From: Actinomycetota bacterium
Lineage (GTDB): Bacteria > Actinomycetota > Acidimicrobiia > Acidimicrobiales > Ilumatobacteraceae
Direction: 5' to 3'
DNA: 58,795 bases
NCBI GenBank assembly: GCA_009702045.1
Contig: WLIV01000021.1
Span: forward strand, 1-58,795
Every line of letters begins with the position of its first letter. Position 1 is the stretch's first letter. Positions 35,275 to 43,449 of this stretch are shown here, in pieces. The notes beneath the pieces were generated by a model. It had not been told where the DNA came from, made no database searches, and worked only from the letters and a program-made list of their open reading frames with translations. The translations under genes and the position numbers were made by a program.

Positions 35275-35291
35275 CCCCAGTTTAGCTGGGG
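35275..35291 (-). other. Small hairpin over the alcohol dehydrogenase stop
   Basis: CCCCAG (35275-35280) pairs with CTGGGG (35286-35291) over a TTTAG loop containing the TAA stop of the dehydrogenase. It could attenuate the sulfotransferase-like gene downstream. Confidence 0.45.
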
Positions 35292-36328
35292 TCGACCAGG
35301 ATCTTGATGTGTTGGTCGCCGTGGTGGAGCAACTCCTCCAGACCATCGTCGACGAGGCGTTCCAGCGGGATGTGGTCGCTGATCATCGTCGCCGTATCGA
35401 ACCCTCCGCCGGCCAGCATCGCCAGCGTGGCCGGGAAGTCGGTCTCGGGTTCGTAGGTCATCGAGTAGCGAATGTCGATCTCGTTGACCATCGCTCGGCC
35501 CATGTCGACGCGGGCCTGTTCCTGCCAGCCGGCGACGCTGACGATCGTGCCCCGCGGGCGTACGAGTGCGATGCCTTGGTTGAACGCGACGCTGGAGGCG
35601 GTGGTGTCGAACACGATGTCGACACCTGGGCGGGTGAGGTCGCGGACGGCTGCGCGTAGGTCGCCGCTGACGGGGTCGACCACTGCGGTGGCGCCCAAGG
35701 TGGCGGCCGCAGCGCGGCGGGCAGGGGAGAGGTCGCTGACGATCGTGGCCTGCGCGCCGCCGGCGCGCACGGCCTGCAGCACGCCAAGGCCGATGGGGCC
35801 GGCCCCCAACACGAGCACGGTGGCGCCCAGTGTGGACGGTCCGCGACGCACGGCGTGCATGGCGACGGCCATCGGCTCGGCGAGCGCGGCCTCGATCACC
35901 CCGAGGCCAGCGGGTAGGGGATAGCACGAGCGGCGCGAGACGGCGACGAATGGCGCCAGGCCACCGTGCAGCGGCAGGCGGTAGCCGCCGTACAGGGCGA
36001 GCTTGCGGCACATCTGCGGCCACGCGTGATGGCAGCTGTAGCACGAGCCGCACCACTCCATCGGGGCGACCGCGACCGCGGTGCCGACGGCGAGATCGGT
36101 GACACCTTCGCCCACCTCGCGTACGGTGCCAGCGAACTCGTGGCCCAGCACCACACCGGGTACGTGCATCGAGGCGCCACCGGTGTCGCTGCCCACGTAC
36201 GTGTGCAGATCGCTGCCGCAGATGCCATTTCTGGAGACCGCCACCAGCACTTCCCCGGGGCCGGGCTCGGGCGTAGCGATCTCCTCGATGCGGATGTCCT
36301 TCGCTCCGTACCAGACGGCCGCTTTCAT
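35282..36328 (-). CDS. Zinc-dependent medium-chain alcohol dehydrogenase
   Basis: 348-aa MDR enzyme. Catalytic zinc: GICGSDLHTY and GHEFAGTV. Structural zinc: the four-cysteine lobe WCGSCYSCHHAWPQMC. NAD(P) site: VLVLGAGPIGLGVLQAV. Oxidises an alcohol or reduces an aldehyde/ketone; sorbitol/threonine-dehydrogenase-like by layout. ATG at 36328 overlaps the stop of the CoA-transferase gene (ATGA). No operator site was seen for this operon. Confidence 0.88.
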   Translation of the reverse strand: MKAAVWYGAKDIRIEEIATPEPGPGEVLVAVSRNGICGSDLHTYVGSDTGGASMHVPGVVLGHEFAGTVREVGEGVTDLAVGTAVAVAPMEWCGSCYSCHHAWPQMCRKLALYGGYRLPLHGGLAPFVAVSRRSCYPLPAGLGVIEAALAEPMAVAMHAVRRGPSTLGATVLVLGAGPIGLGVLQAVRAGGAQATIVSDLSPARRAAAATLGATAVVDPVSGDLRAAVRDLTRPGVDIVFDTTASSVAFNQGIALVRPRGTIVSVAGWQEQARVDMGRAMVNEIDIRYSMTYEPETDFPATLAMLAGGGFDTATMISDHIPLERLVDDGLEELLHHGDQHIKILVDPS

Positions 36329-37476
36329 CGGGCCCCTCCAAGCGCAGCGCTCAGCCGGTCACGGTGTTCCGGCGCCGCCACCGCGACCAGACGTCGGCCG
36401 CGTTCGGCGTCGTCGACACCGCGTAGGTCGGCGATGCCGTGTTCGGTGATGACCAGGCCGATGTCGCTGCGCTGAGTGGAGACGACCTCCACCGTGGGAA
36501 CGATCGTGCTGTCGCCCTTGGCGCTGGTGGAGCGCACCGACACGATTGACATACCCCCGACCGAACGTGACGCGGCCACACAGAAGTCGGCATGGCCGCC
36601 GACCGAGGTGATGACCTTGCCGTTCACACGCTCGAGGTTGATCGCGCCGTCGAGGCCGATCTGCAAGGCCGTGTTGCAGCCGACGAAGCGCGGGATCGCC
36701 GCGACCTGCGTGAGGTCGTGTGTGCGCGAGATACTGCACAGATCCAGCAATCCGGCCGCTGCCAGTCGGCGCACCGGATCGCCGCCCCACGTGTAGGCCG
36801 TGACCGCGGGCGCCTTCAGCAGGTTGCGATCGGCCAGCGTGGCCATGGCATCGGTGACCAGGCCCGACCAGATGCGCACCGGTTCGGTGAGCGAGTTGGC
36901 GATCGCCTCGCCGATGCCGCCGGGCCCGAACTGCAGCGTTGCGTCGTGCGGCAGCAGCGACACCACGTGGGCGCCGATCTGGGCGTCGATCGCGTCGCCG
37001 GGCCGCTGCGCCGCGGGTGCTTCCGGCGGTGCTGGCGGACGCGGGACCGTGGCGACGATGTTGCCGACAATCAGCGGCGCGCCGAGGTCTTCGCCGTCCT
37101 CATCGACCTCCACCACGACCTGCTTCGCCACGAGAGCAAGCGAGTCCGCGTATCCCACCGACGACGTGAATGCGTACCCGTCGCCGCGGCGGACGCCGGT
37201 GACCACGCCGACATCGGGTTGCCAGTTGCCGATGAACGCAGGCACGGCCGACAGGCGCATCGGTAGCGCCTGGAAGCGGCCTTCAGCGACGGCGCGCGTC
37301 ATTGCGAATCCGGCCATGTACGTGCGGCCGGTCAACGTCGGGTTGGCCAGCCACTCGGGCCGGTCGATCATCCACCCCAGGAACAGCTCGAACTGGCCGG
37401 TGTGCCCGATCAGCTCGGCGATGTCGACGGGGTTGCTGCGCGGTCCCAGTGGACCGTCGGCATAGGCGATGCGCAT
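36325..37476 (-). CDS. Acetyl-CoA hydrolase/CoA-transferase family (4-hydroxybutyrate CoA-transferase-like)
   Basis: 383 aa, smaller than the usual ~430. It keeps LQFGPGGIGEAI, TSVGGHADFCVAASRS and VITEHGIADLRG of the acetyl-CoA hydrolase/transferase C-terminal domain. At the place where family members usually carry the catalytic Glu (xIEVDLxG) it reads ALQIGLDGAI, with Gln272, so acyl-Glu chemistry may be lost or moved. ATG at 37476 lies 7 bp after the cupin stop. Would move CoA between acids in the same pathway. Confidence 0.78.
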   Translation of the reverse strand: MRIAYADGPLGPRSNPVDIAELIGHTGQFELFLGWMIDRPEWLANPTLTGRTYMAGFAMTRAVAEGRFQALPMRLSAVPAFIGNWQPDVGVVTGVRRGDGYAFTSSVGYADSLALVAKQVVVEVDEDGEDLGAPLIVGNIVATVPRPPAPPEAPAAQRPGDAIDAQIGAHVVSLLPHDATLQFGPGGIGEAIANSLTEPVRIWSGLVTDAMATLADRNLLKAPAVTAYTWGGDPVRRLAAAGLLDLCSISRTHDLTQVAAIPRFVGCNTALQIGLDGAINLERVNGKVITSVGGHADFCVAASRSVGGMSIVSVRSTSAKGDSTIVPTVEVVSTQRSDIGLVITEHGIADLRGVDDAERGRRLVAVAAPEHRDRLSAALGGAR

Positions 37477-37483
37477 GGACGAG

Positions 37484-37990
37484 TCAGTACTTCTGACCGT
37501 CGGTGGTCGTCCAGTTGACGGCCTTGTTGGCACCGAACTTCGACATCACCCACGGCGGCAAGCGGGTGGGCATCGGCAGTGGCACCATCGTCGCGCCCCG
37601 GGCGGCGAGCAGATCGTCGAACACCTGCTGATCACCGGTGAACGGTGAGCCTTCGCCGGCGATGAAGCCGTACAGCTCGCACCCCTCGGGGCCGGCCTCC
37701 CACGGGCCGAACGTGTCGCCCCACTCCAGCATGATGTGCGTACCAGCGGTGCACACGATGTCGCCGCAGCGGATGCTGCCCTTGAGGATCAGGTTGATGT
37801 GGTCACCGGTGTGGCCGTGGTGGTTGCTCAGCGCGCCCGGGTCCCACTTGTTCCAGAACGCGAAGTAGCGCGGCGACATCTCGATCCACTTCTCCCAGAT
37901 CGAGGCCGTGTGCCCGTCGGCGAACTGGTAGCGCAGCATCTCCTCTACCGGTACGTCGTCGAGATGCTTGATCCGCGGACCACCTTGCAT
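37484..37990 (-). CDS. Cupin-fold protein
   Basis: 168 aa, single cupin: NHHGHTGDHINLILKG is the metal-binding motif 1, followed by CTAGTHIMLEWGDTFG. Start at ATG 37990 because GGGGGAAG precedes it; ATG 38008 has no ribosome site. Likely a small metal-dependent enzyme or sensor. First gene of the cupin/CoA-transferase/ADH/sulfotransferase-like operon and divergent from the HNH-like gene. Confidence 0.72.
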   Translation of the reverse strand: MQGGPRIKHLDDVPVEEMLRYQFADGHTASIWEKWIEMSPRYFAFWNKWDPGALSNHHGHTGDHINLILKGSIRCGDIVCTAGTHIMLEWGDTFGPWEAGPEGCELYGFIAGEGSPFTGDQQVFDDLLAARGATMVPLPMPTRLPPWVMSKFGANKAVNWTTTDGQKY

Positions 37991-38050
37991 ATCTTCCCCC
38001 TGGTTCATCAGTACTGCGTCGTGCGACAGGGCGGAGCGTAGTGTGAGCGG

Positions 38051-38494
38051 GTGAGCAGACTGGAAGATGTGGCCGAGCGCGACGAGTGGCGCTGCTGGAT
38101 CTGCGACGAACCGGTTGACCCGCGTATGTCGGTGAACGATCAGCGTGGTCCCAGCGTCGATCAGGTGATCACCAAGGCGAAAAGCAAGAGCAAGGGCGCT
38201 GCCGAGGAACGGCTTGCCCACCGCGGTTGCAACACACGCAAGGGTGCCGTTGCGGCCGTCGCCCAGTGGCCCGATCACCTGTTCATCGCCGACCCGGCGC
38301 CGATCATCGAGACGGTGGAGTCATTGCGCCGCAAGGGCGGCCGCTCGGTCGTGGGCCGTTCGCCGTCGCGATCGGATGCCGACGCAGTGGCCGCATGGCT
38401 CGCTGATCGCGTATCGCGGCTGGCGCGCGACATGGAGCTACGCGTGACGGTGGAAGCCGGTGGCGGTCAGTTCATGGTGGTGTTGCACGCCTGA
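38051..38494 (+). CDS. HNH-endonuclease-like protein with altered active site
   Basis: 147 aa. CWIC at residues 15-18 and RGCNTRKGA at 58-66 are the Cys pairs of an HNH/zinc fold. The residue that is the first catalytic His in HNH nucleases (DH) is Gln38 in PSVDQVITKA. Nuclease activity is therefore doubtful. GTG start at 38051. No pathway link to the catabolic genes is evident. Confidence 0.6.
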   Translation: MSRLEDVAERDEWRCWICDEPVDPRMSVNDQRGPSVDQVITKAKSKSKGAAEERLAHRGCNTRKGAVAAVAQWPDHLFIADPAPIIETVESLRRKGGRSVVGRSPSRSDADAVAAWLADRVSRLARDMELRVTVEAGGGQFMVVLHA

Positions 38495-38506
38495 CGGCGA
38501 GCGGGC

Positions 38507-39499
38507 CTACGGCGCCCAGACCACCGGTGTCCAGCGCAACAGATCCTTGGTGGTCGCATCAGCAGCGACGCTGGCGCCGACGACTTCAAAGCGCATCAGG
38601 TGGCCGCCGCCGACGGGTGTGCGCTCGACAAGGGTGTGGCGAAACTCGAGCATTTCGCCCTCGAACGCCGGGGCGAGGTGGTCGCAACCATCCCACGCGA
38701 CGATCGTGGCCAAACCGGGCAGCAGACGGGTGAGGCTGGCCTGCGCCAGACCCTGCACGTGACCGCCGTAGACGAGACGACGACCGCCGGGTCCCAACGT
38801 GTGGTCGCGGTGCACGGCGGCCTGGTTGAACGTCATGCGCGCGAACGGTGCCGCGAGGTCGATGTGGTCGCGGAGCGGGTCGGTGCGGGTTTCGCCCTCG
38901 GGCCATTCGGTGCCGGGCAGGCCCGACAGCTCCCAGTTCGGCACGAGGCCGACGAGATCGGCCAGGGGAGTGGGGTCGGAAGGCCCGGGAATGTCGCTGG
39001 CATGCCCGGGCGAGATCGTTCCGGCGACGAGTGCGCACCGCTCGTACTGGGCGACGATGCCGTCCTCGCTGCGGGTCTCGATGCCGAGCCACACCTTGCC
39101 GCGGTGCTGGCCGTCCTTGGCCGCAGCGTCGCGCAGACCGAGCACGGTGGCCACGGTGGTGAGCGTTTGGCCGATCTCCACCGGGCGCAGGACGCGCACC
39201 GAGCGGTAGTACAGGTTGGCGATGGCGCGACGGGTGGCGTTGGTGGTCTGGCCGATGGACACCTGCATCACCAGGCCGGGGTTGGCCAGCGAACCCGTGC
39301 CGTGTGCCGTGCCGCGTCCAGTTCCGTAGGCGGCGGCGCGGTAGGCGGGCACATCGGCGGCGAAGCGGTGCTGGTCGCCGGTGACGGCGCGGTACAGCGC
39401 GTTGTCCGCTTCGGTGAGCGTGAGCGGCGGGAGGGCCGGGATCGTGCCACCGATCTCGAAGTCCTCAAACAGGGGGCCGCGTTCGTGGAGTGGTCTCAT
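38507..39499 (-). CDS. MaoC-like double-hotdog dehydratase
   Basis: 330 aa with two hotdog halves; ADNALYRAVTGDQHRFAADV resembles the hydratase motif of the first half, and MTFNQAAVHRDHTLG plus LVYGGHVQGLAQ mark the second. Likely a 2-enoyl-CoA hydratase or a binding protein for a bulky acyl-CoA. ATG at 39499 is 30 bp from the operator shared with the DUF35 operon. Confidence 0.8.
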   Translation of the reverse strand: MRPLHERGPLFEDFEIGGTIPALPPLTLTEADNALYRAVTGDQHRFAADVPAYRAAAYGTGRGTAHGTGSLANPGLVMQVSIGQTTNATRRAIANLYYRSVRVLRPVEIGQTLTTVATVLGLRDAAAKDGQHRGKVWLGIETRSEDGIVAQYERCALVAGTISPGHASDIPGPSDPTPLADLVGLVPNWELSGLPGTEWPEGETRTDPLRDHIDLAAPFARMTFNQAAVHRDHTLGPGGRRLVYGGHVQGLAQASLTRLLPGLATIVAWDGCDHLAPAFEGEMLEFRHTLVERTPVGGGHLMRFEVVGASVAADATTKDLLRWTPVVWAP

Positions 39500-39529
39500 G
39501 GCTCCAATACTGGCGCGCCTGGTACCGTC

Positions 39530-39543
39530 TGACACACCTGTCA
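39530..39543. promoter_or_regulatory. Inverted-repeat operator site 9
   Basis: TGACACACCTGTCA, an exact consensus match, between the divergent MaoC-like gene (39499) and the DUF35 operon (39559). Confidence 0.85.
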
Positions 39544-39558
39544 CGAAGGGGAATTGTC

Positions 39559-39963
39559 ATGGCGCACGATCGCGAACTGCCGACGGTGGAGGACGAGACC
39601 CGTCCCTACTGGAAGGCCGCGGCCGATGGGAAGCTGCTGATCAAGCAGTGCAACGCATGCGACGCAGTGCATCACTACCCCCGTCCGTTCTGCCCCACGT
39701 GCTGGAGCGAGGACGTGGTGTGGAAGGAATGCAGCGGCAAGGGCACGGTGTACACGTACTCCACGATCTTCCGCAACGACCTGCCGCCGTTCGATGCGTG
39801 GGGCGCGTACATCGCCGCCGTCGTGCAGCTCGAGGAAGGCCCGCGGCTGATGACCAACATCGTCGACTGCCCGCCCGCCGAGTGCTTCGTCGACATGCCC
39901 GTCGTGGTGGACTTCCGTCCGCTCACCGACGACATCGCGGCCCCGATCTTCCGTCGGGCCTAA
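39559..39963 (+). CDS. DUF35 (Zn-ribbon/OB-fold) protein, ChsH2-C/thiolase-partner type
   Basis: 134 aa. Zn ribbon CNACD...CPTCW near residues 33-50, then an OB fold (GTVYTYSTIFRNDLPPF). DUF35 proteins bind SCP-2-type thiolases and aldolases such as Ltp2. No thiolase is adjacent now, but debris of one lies downstream at 41929 and the Ltp2-like aldolase at 56768 shares the regulon, so the aldolase is a candidate partner. ATG at 39559 after GAAGGGGA. Confidence 0.85.
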   Translation: MAHDRELPTVEDETRPYWKAAADGKLLIKQCNACDAVHHYPRPFCPTCWSEDVVWKECSGKGTVYTYSTIFRNDLPPFDAWGAYIAAVVQLEEGPRLMTNIVDCPPAECFVDMPVVVDFRPLTDDIAAPIFRRA

Positions 39964-39967
39964 GTCG

Positions 39968-40825
39968 GTGGCGATCGACCTCACCGCGCCGGTCACGCAA
40001 CCGGGCAACTGCCACCGCATTGCGTTCGCAGTGCACGACCTTCCCGCTGCGGTGCGCTGGTTCGAGGACGTGCTGGGCGCTGTGATGCTGCCGATTCCAC
40101 AGCAAGCCGATGGTGCCGTGGAGTCCGAGGCCGACGGCGGCCAGATCGCGGTGATGTGGTTGCAGAGTGTGCCGATCGTGCTGCTGGGTTCCACGCAGAC
40201 CGACGGGGTGATCGGTCGCTATCTCGCGGCGAACGGGCCCAGCGTGCAGTCGTTGGCGTGGGAGATCCCCGACATGTGGCGCACCGAGAACCTGCTGCGC
40301 GCCAACGGGTGCAAGATCGTCGGCGTGGAGATCGAGGGTCGGCACTTCTTCGTGCACCCGAAGCACACCGAGGGCATGTTGCTGGAGTACACCGACGACG
40401 TGCTGCCGGGCGATCCGCGACGCGGCAATGGGGTGACGCCACGCCAGGGCTCGGTCGCAGTGTCGTCCGTGGTGCGGGTGAACACGGTGGTGCCGGATCT
40501 GGACGCTGCAGTGGCGGCGCTGCGCTACACGTTCGACGGCGTGGTGTCGGCTGCGGCCGAGAGCGCAGTTGACGGCGCGGTTGACGGCGCGGTCGACGTG
40601 TCGATCGGCGATTTCGTCGTGCGACTGACTGCCGTCGGCGGGCCGTTGGATGCGCCGCAGGGCAGCACTCGTTTCCACTCCGTCACGCTGGCCGTGCCCG
40701 ACTTCGCCGCGTTGCCCGCGCAGTTGGCGGCGGCCGGAATCGGCGTCGCCTCCGCAGACGACCGTTCGCTGTGGGTCGAGCCGGCGACCGCGCTGGGGCT
40801 TCGGCTCCAGTTCGTCGCGTCGTGA
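39968..40825 (+). CDS. Two-domain VOC/glyoxalase-fold protein
   Basis: 285 aa. Domain 1 begins CHRIAFAVHDLPAAVRWFED; domain 2 begins around residue 165 (VVRVNTVVPDLDAAVAAL) and is more diverged. A small in-frame repeat (VDGAVDGAVDV) joins strands in domain 2. GTG at 39968, 4 bp after the DUF35 stop. Activity is open (epimerase, lyase or dioxygenase-like). Confidence 0.75.
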   Translation: MAIDLTAPVTQPGNCHRIAFAVHDLPAAVRWFEDVLGAVMLPIPQQADGAVESEADGGQIAVMWLQSVPIVLLGSTQTDGVIGRYLAANGPSVQSLAWEIPDMWRTENLLRANGCKIVGVEIEGRHFFVHPKHTEGMLLEYTDDVLPGDPRRGNGVTPRQGSVAVSSVVRVNTVVPDLDAAVAALRYTFDGVVSAAAESAVDGAVDGAVDVSIGDFVVRLTAVGGPLDAPQGSTRFHSVTLAVPDFAALPAQLAAAGIGVASADDRSLWVEPATALGLRLQFVAS

Positions 40826-41925
40826 GCGCGCCCGCCGCCGAACTCAGCGAGTTCCTGTGCGAAGCGGTCCCGCGGTTCCGGTTACTCGGCGCCACGCCGG
40901 GCACATGGGACGAGAAGATGGCGTGGCAGCGGATCCTCGGTGAGGGCGGCTGGGTGGCGCCATCGTGGCCGGTCGAGCACGGTGGGCGTGGGCTCTCCAC
41001 CGCCGATCGCATCGAATGCGAGTTGGTGATGGCCGCATCGGGTACGCCGATGATCGCGTCCACGCTCGGTGTCAAGAACGTCGGGCCGACGCTGGCCGCG
41101 TGGGGCACCGACGAGCAGAAGGCGCACCTGCCGCGCATCTTGTCCGGCGACGAGATCTGGTGCCAGGGGTTCAGCGAGCCGGATGCCGGCAGCGACCTCG
41201 CCAGCCTGCGCACACGGGCCGTCGTCGACGGTGACGACTTCGTGATCGACGGTGAGAAGGTGTGGACGTCTGCCGGGTTGCGCGCCACGCACTGCCAGTT
41301 GCTGGTGCGCACCGACCCGACTGCCGCCAAACATCGCGGTATCTCGGCGCTGCTCGTGCCGCTGCACTTGCCGGGTATCGAGCGTCGCCCGATCCGTCAG
41401 TTGAACGGCGAGTCGGAGTTCGCCTCGATGCACTTCGACGGTGTGCGCGTGCCGTGTTCGGCCCTGCTGGGGCCGTTGCACGATGGGTGGAACGTCACCA
41501 CTTCCACGCTCGCCCACGAGCGCGCCGGTATCGCGATGTTCGCCCAGCGACACGAGGCCGAAGTGCTGGCGCTGGTGGCGTCGCTGGCCAGCTCGTCGTT
41601 GTCGGCAGTCGAGCGGCAACTGCTCATACGGCGCTACATCGATGGGCGGCTGATCGGCCTGGTGGGGCGCAAGATCCTCTCCACGCTGGTGCAAGGCGGT
41701 ACACCCGGGCCGGAGCAGCAGCTGATCAAGCTGGCCTGGAGTGTGGGTGAGGCCCGCCTCGCCGAGGCCCGAGCCGTGCTGGCCGGACCGGCGTTGATGG
41801 CCGGTGGAGCACCCGATGAGGAGGCGGCGCTGTTGCGCTCTCGTGCCTCCACCATCGCAGCGGGGACGACGGAAGTAATGAAGAACCTGATCGCTGAACG
41901 AGTGCTGGGCCTGCCGCGCGAGTAG
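40822..41925 (+). CDS. Acyl-CoA dehydrogenase (FadE type)
   Basis: 367 aa, full fold: GFSEPDAGSDLASLRTRAVV, IDGEKVWTSAG and the C-terminal AGTTEVMKNLIAERVLGLP. GTG at 40822 overlaps the VOC stop (GTGA). Third gene of the DUF35 operon. The region right after its stop holds thiolase debris in opposite orientation. Confidence 0.9.
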   Translation: MSAPAAELSEFLCEAVPRFRLLGATPGTWDEKMAWQRILGEGGWVAPSWPVEHGGRGLSTADRIECELVMAASGTPMIASTLGVKNVGPTLAAWGTDEQKAHLPRILSGDEIWCQGFSEPDAGSDLASLRTRAVVDGDDFVIDGEKVWTSAGLRATHCQLLVRTDPTAAKHRGISALLVPLHLPGIERRPIRQLNGESEFASMHFDGVRVPCSALLGPLHDGWNVTTSTLAHERAGIAMFAQRHEAEVLALVASLASSSLSAVERQLLIRRYIDGRLIGLVGRKILSTLVQGGTPGPEQQLIKLAWSVGEARLAEARAVLAGPALMAGGAPDEEAALLRSRASTIAAGTTEVMKNLIAERVLGLPRE

Positions 41926-41928
41926 GAC

Positions 41929-41973
41929 TCAGCCGCGTCCGAGGATCATCGGGCAGCTGCTATGGAACCATCC
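41929..41973 (-). pseudogene. Thiolase/aldolase C-terminal remnant (15 codons)
   Basis: On the bottom strand these bases read WFHSSCPMILGRG and a stop, matching the end of the Ltp2-like gene at 56768 (WFCSSGTMILGRS). Homology stops at 41973. It is the leftover 3' end of a gene that once converged on the dehydrogenase. Confidence 0.72.
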
Positions 41974-42028
41974 GACCGGACTGGTCACTCCTCGACGGAC
42001 TCACCCCACCCGAAGATCTGATGAGCTG

Positions 42029-42835
42029 CTATTTGTCGTAGCGGGCCGCCAGCATTTCGCTGATGAGTTGCTCGTTCTCCGTGACGAACTCGGCCTCGAG
42101 AGCCATGCGTAGCGTGGCCTCCCTCATGATGTAGCCGACGCTGTCGAGGCACGAGGCGTATGTGACAGCGGCGGCTCGTTCCGTTTCTGTCACCGGCAAC
42201 GCCGGATCGATCACGTTGTACCTTTCGAGGACCGCAGCCGGTGTGTCACCCTCGTAGCCAGCGTTGGATACGCACGATCGCCAATCTTTGTTGATCGCTG
42301 CCAGATCCGCGCCGGCGCTGTAGCGCGCCTCGAAGTCATAGAGCTGCTCGTAGAACTTCTTTTGCAGGGCGACGTACTCATCGCTTTGCGTGGCGTGGTA
42401 GGCAGGCGATGCGACCGTGCATCGCTGTAGAGTCGCGAAATATTCGGCGGACTCGGTCGTCTGTGTTTGGGAATCATCTGCTGAGGGAGTGATCAATGAT
42501 CGAAATCCATCTGACCGTGCATTGTCGAGCGACAGTGGTGTCACCCGCGGAGATCGGTCCTCATTGAGATTATTGAGCGACGGCCGAGAAGCGTTGAATT
42601 TGAATCCGGCGTCTGTCATACATGACTTCCTGAAGTCATAGATGGCCTGTTCCTGGGCAAGGTACCCTTCGTCGGCCTGCAATACGGCATCGATCGGCGA
42701 GCCTAAGTAGCCGTTGCTGTACTCCGATGTCAGCACTCCGCCACTTCCATGAGTGTCACCTGTGTCAGAGCATCCCGACAAGGCAACAGCAAGAGCACCC
42801 GCGCCCAGCGCGACAACAATCTTCAGGGTCACCAT
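42029..42835 (-). CDS. Predicted lipoprotein of unknown function
   Basis: 268 aa. Signal peptide with lipobox LSGC (Cys22). The mature part is helical and has four further Cys (in FRKSCMTDAGF, LQRCTVAS, WRSCVSNAGY and ASCLDSVGY), likely two disulfides. I do not recognise a family. Base composition is less GC-rich than the catabolic genes. Lies in the block that interrupts the island, next to a decayed secreted protein. Confidence 0.8.
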   Translation of the reverse strand: MVTLKIVVALGAGALAVALSGCSDTGDTHGSGGVLTSEYSNGYLGSPIDAVLQADEGYLAQEQAIYDFRKSCMTDAGFKFNASRPSLNNLNEDRSPRVTPLSLDNARSDGFRSLITPSADDSQTQTTESAEYFATLQRCTVASPAYHATQSDEYVALQKKFYEQLYDFEARYSAGADLAAINKDWRSCVSNAGYEGDTPAAVLERYNVIDPALPVTETERAAAVTYASCLDSVGYIMREATLRMALEAEFVTENEQLISEMLAARYDK

Positions 42836-42866
42836 TCACCGCCGATGCACTTGCTGTGAGTTCCGA

Positions 42867-43241
42867 TCACGGGCACGTCGTATAGGTGCTTCCACTGGCA
42901 GCCGAACTGATCTTGTCGTTGAACCCGATACTCGCCAGGTCCTCCCAGAAGTGGTATCCACACGTGCAGATGCTGGCGCCGCCTTGATTGATGTTTTGGT
43001 ACGAGTACACCCGAAAGGCGCGGGCGTTGATGATCGACGATGTTACGTCATTGAAACCGTAGTCAACGAAGCTATTGATGTTACCGATGCCGCTAATGTG
43101 TCCTCCGTACCAATACGAATCACGATAGTGGCAGTGGCGGTTCGTAGCACAGTCTTGGATATCTGCAGAGACGGTTGGGACGTTGGCAGCAACGCTTCCC
43201 GCTCCAAGCTAAAGAACCAGGACAAGCGCAACCCTACGCAT
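42867..43241 (-). pseudogene. Secreted I36-inhibitor/beta-gamma-crystallin-like protein, amber codon in signal peptide
   Basis: From ATG 43241 (GGAG 6 nt upstream) the bottom strand encodes MRRVALVLVL, a TAG at 43209-43211, then LGAGSVAANVPTVSADIQDC and 94 more residues to TGA at 42867. Without the TAG it is a 124-codon secreted protein. The mature part follows peptidase-inhibitor family I36: FNDVTSSIINA, RVYSYQNINQGGAS and IGFNDKISSAAS are the Greek-key repeats. No alternative ATG, GTG or TTG start lies close after the TAG. Either a recent pseudogene, a sequencing error or suppressed amber. Confidence 0.72.
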
Positions 43242-43449
43242 TTTGGACTCCATTCGTCCGCAGCAAGGTCGAGGCAACCCGCCGTTCACTGAACGGTACG
43301 CTCTGGGTGTATTTGTGTCAACAGGCCCATTGTCACACGGCAGAGACGGATTGCGCGGCATGTGTGCTTGGCGGCACACCCAAAAAGAGGGTCGACACGT
43401 ATGTGTTCGGCGCGCCAAGAAGACCACACTTCAGTGATATACCAAGAGA
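43242..43449. other. Non-coding spacer before the ABC operon
   Basis: About 200 bp, less GC-rich than the surroundings. I see no credible gene or strong hairpin; it probably holds the promoter of the adaptor gene at 43450. Confidence 0.5.

Noticed and set aside
43313-43341. Two TGTCA half-sites upstream of the ABC operon
   Set aside because: They are in direct, not inverted, orientation and too far apart for the operator.
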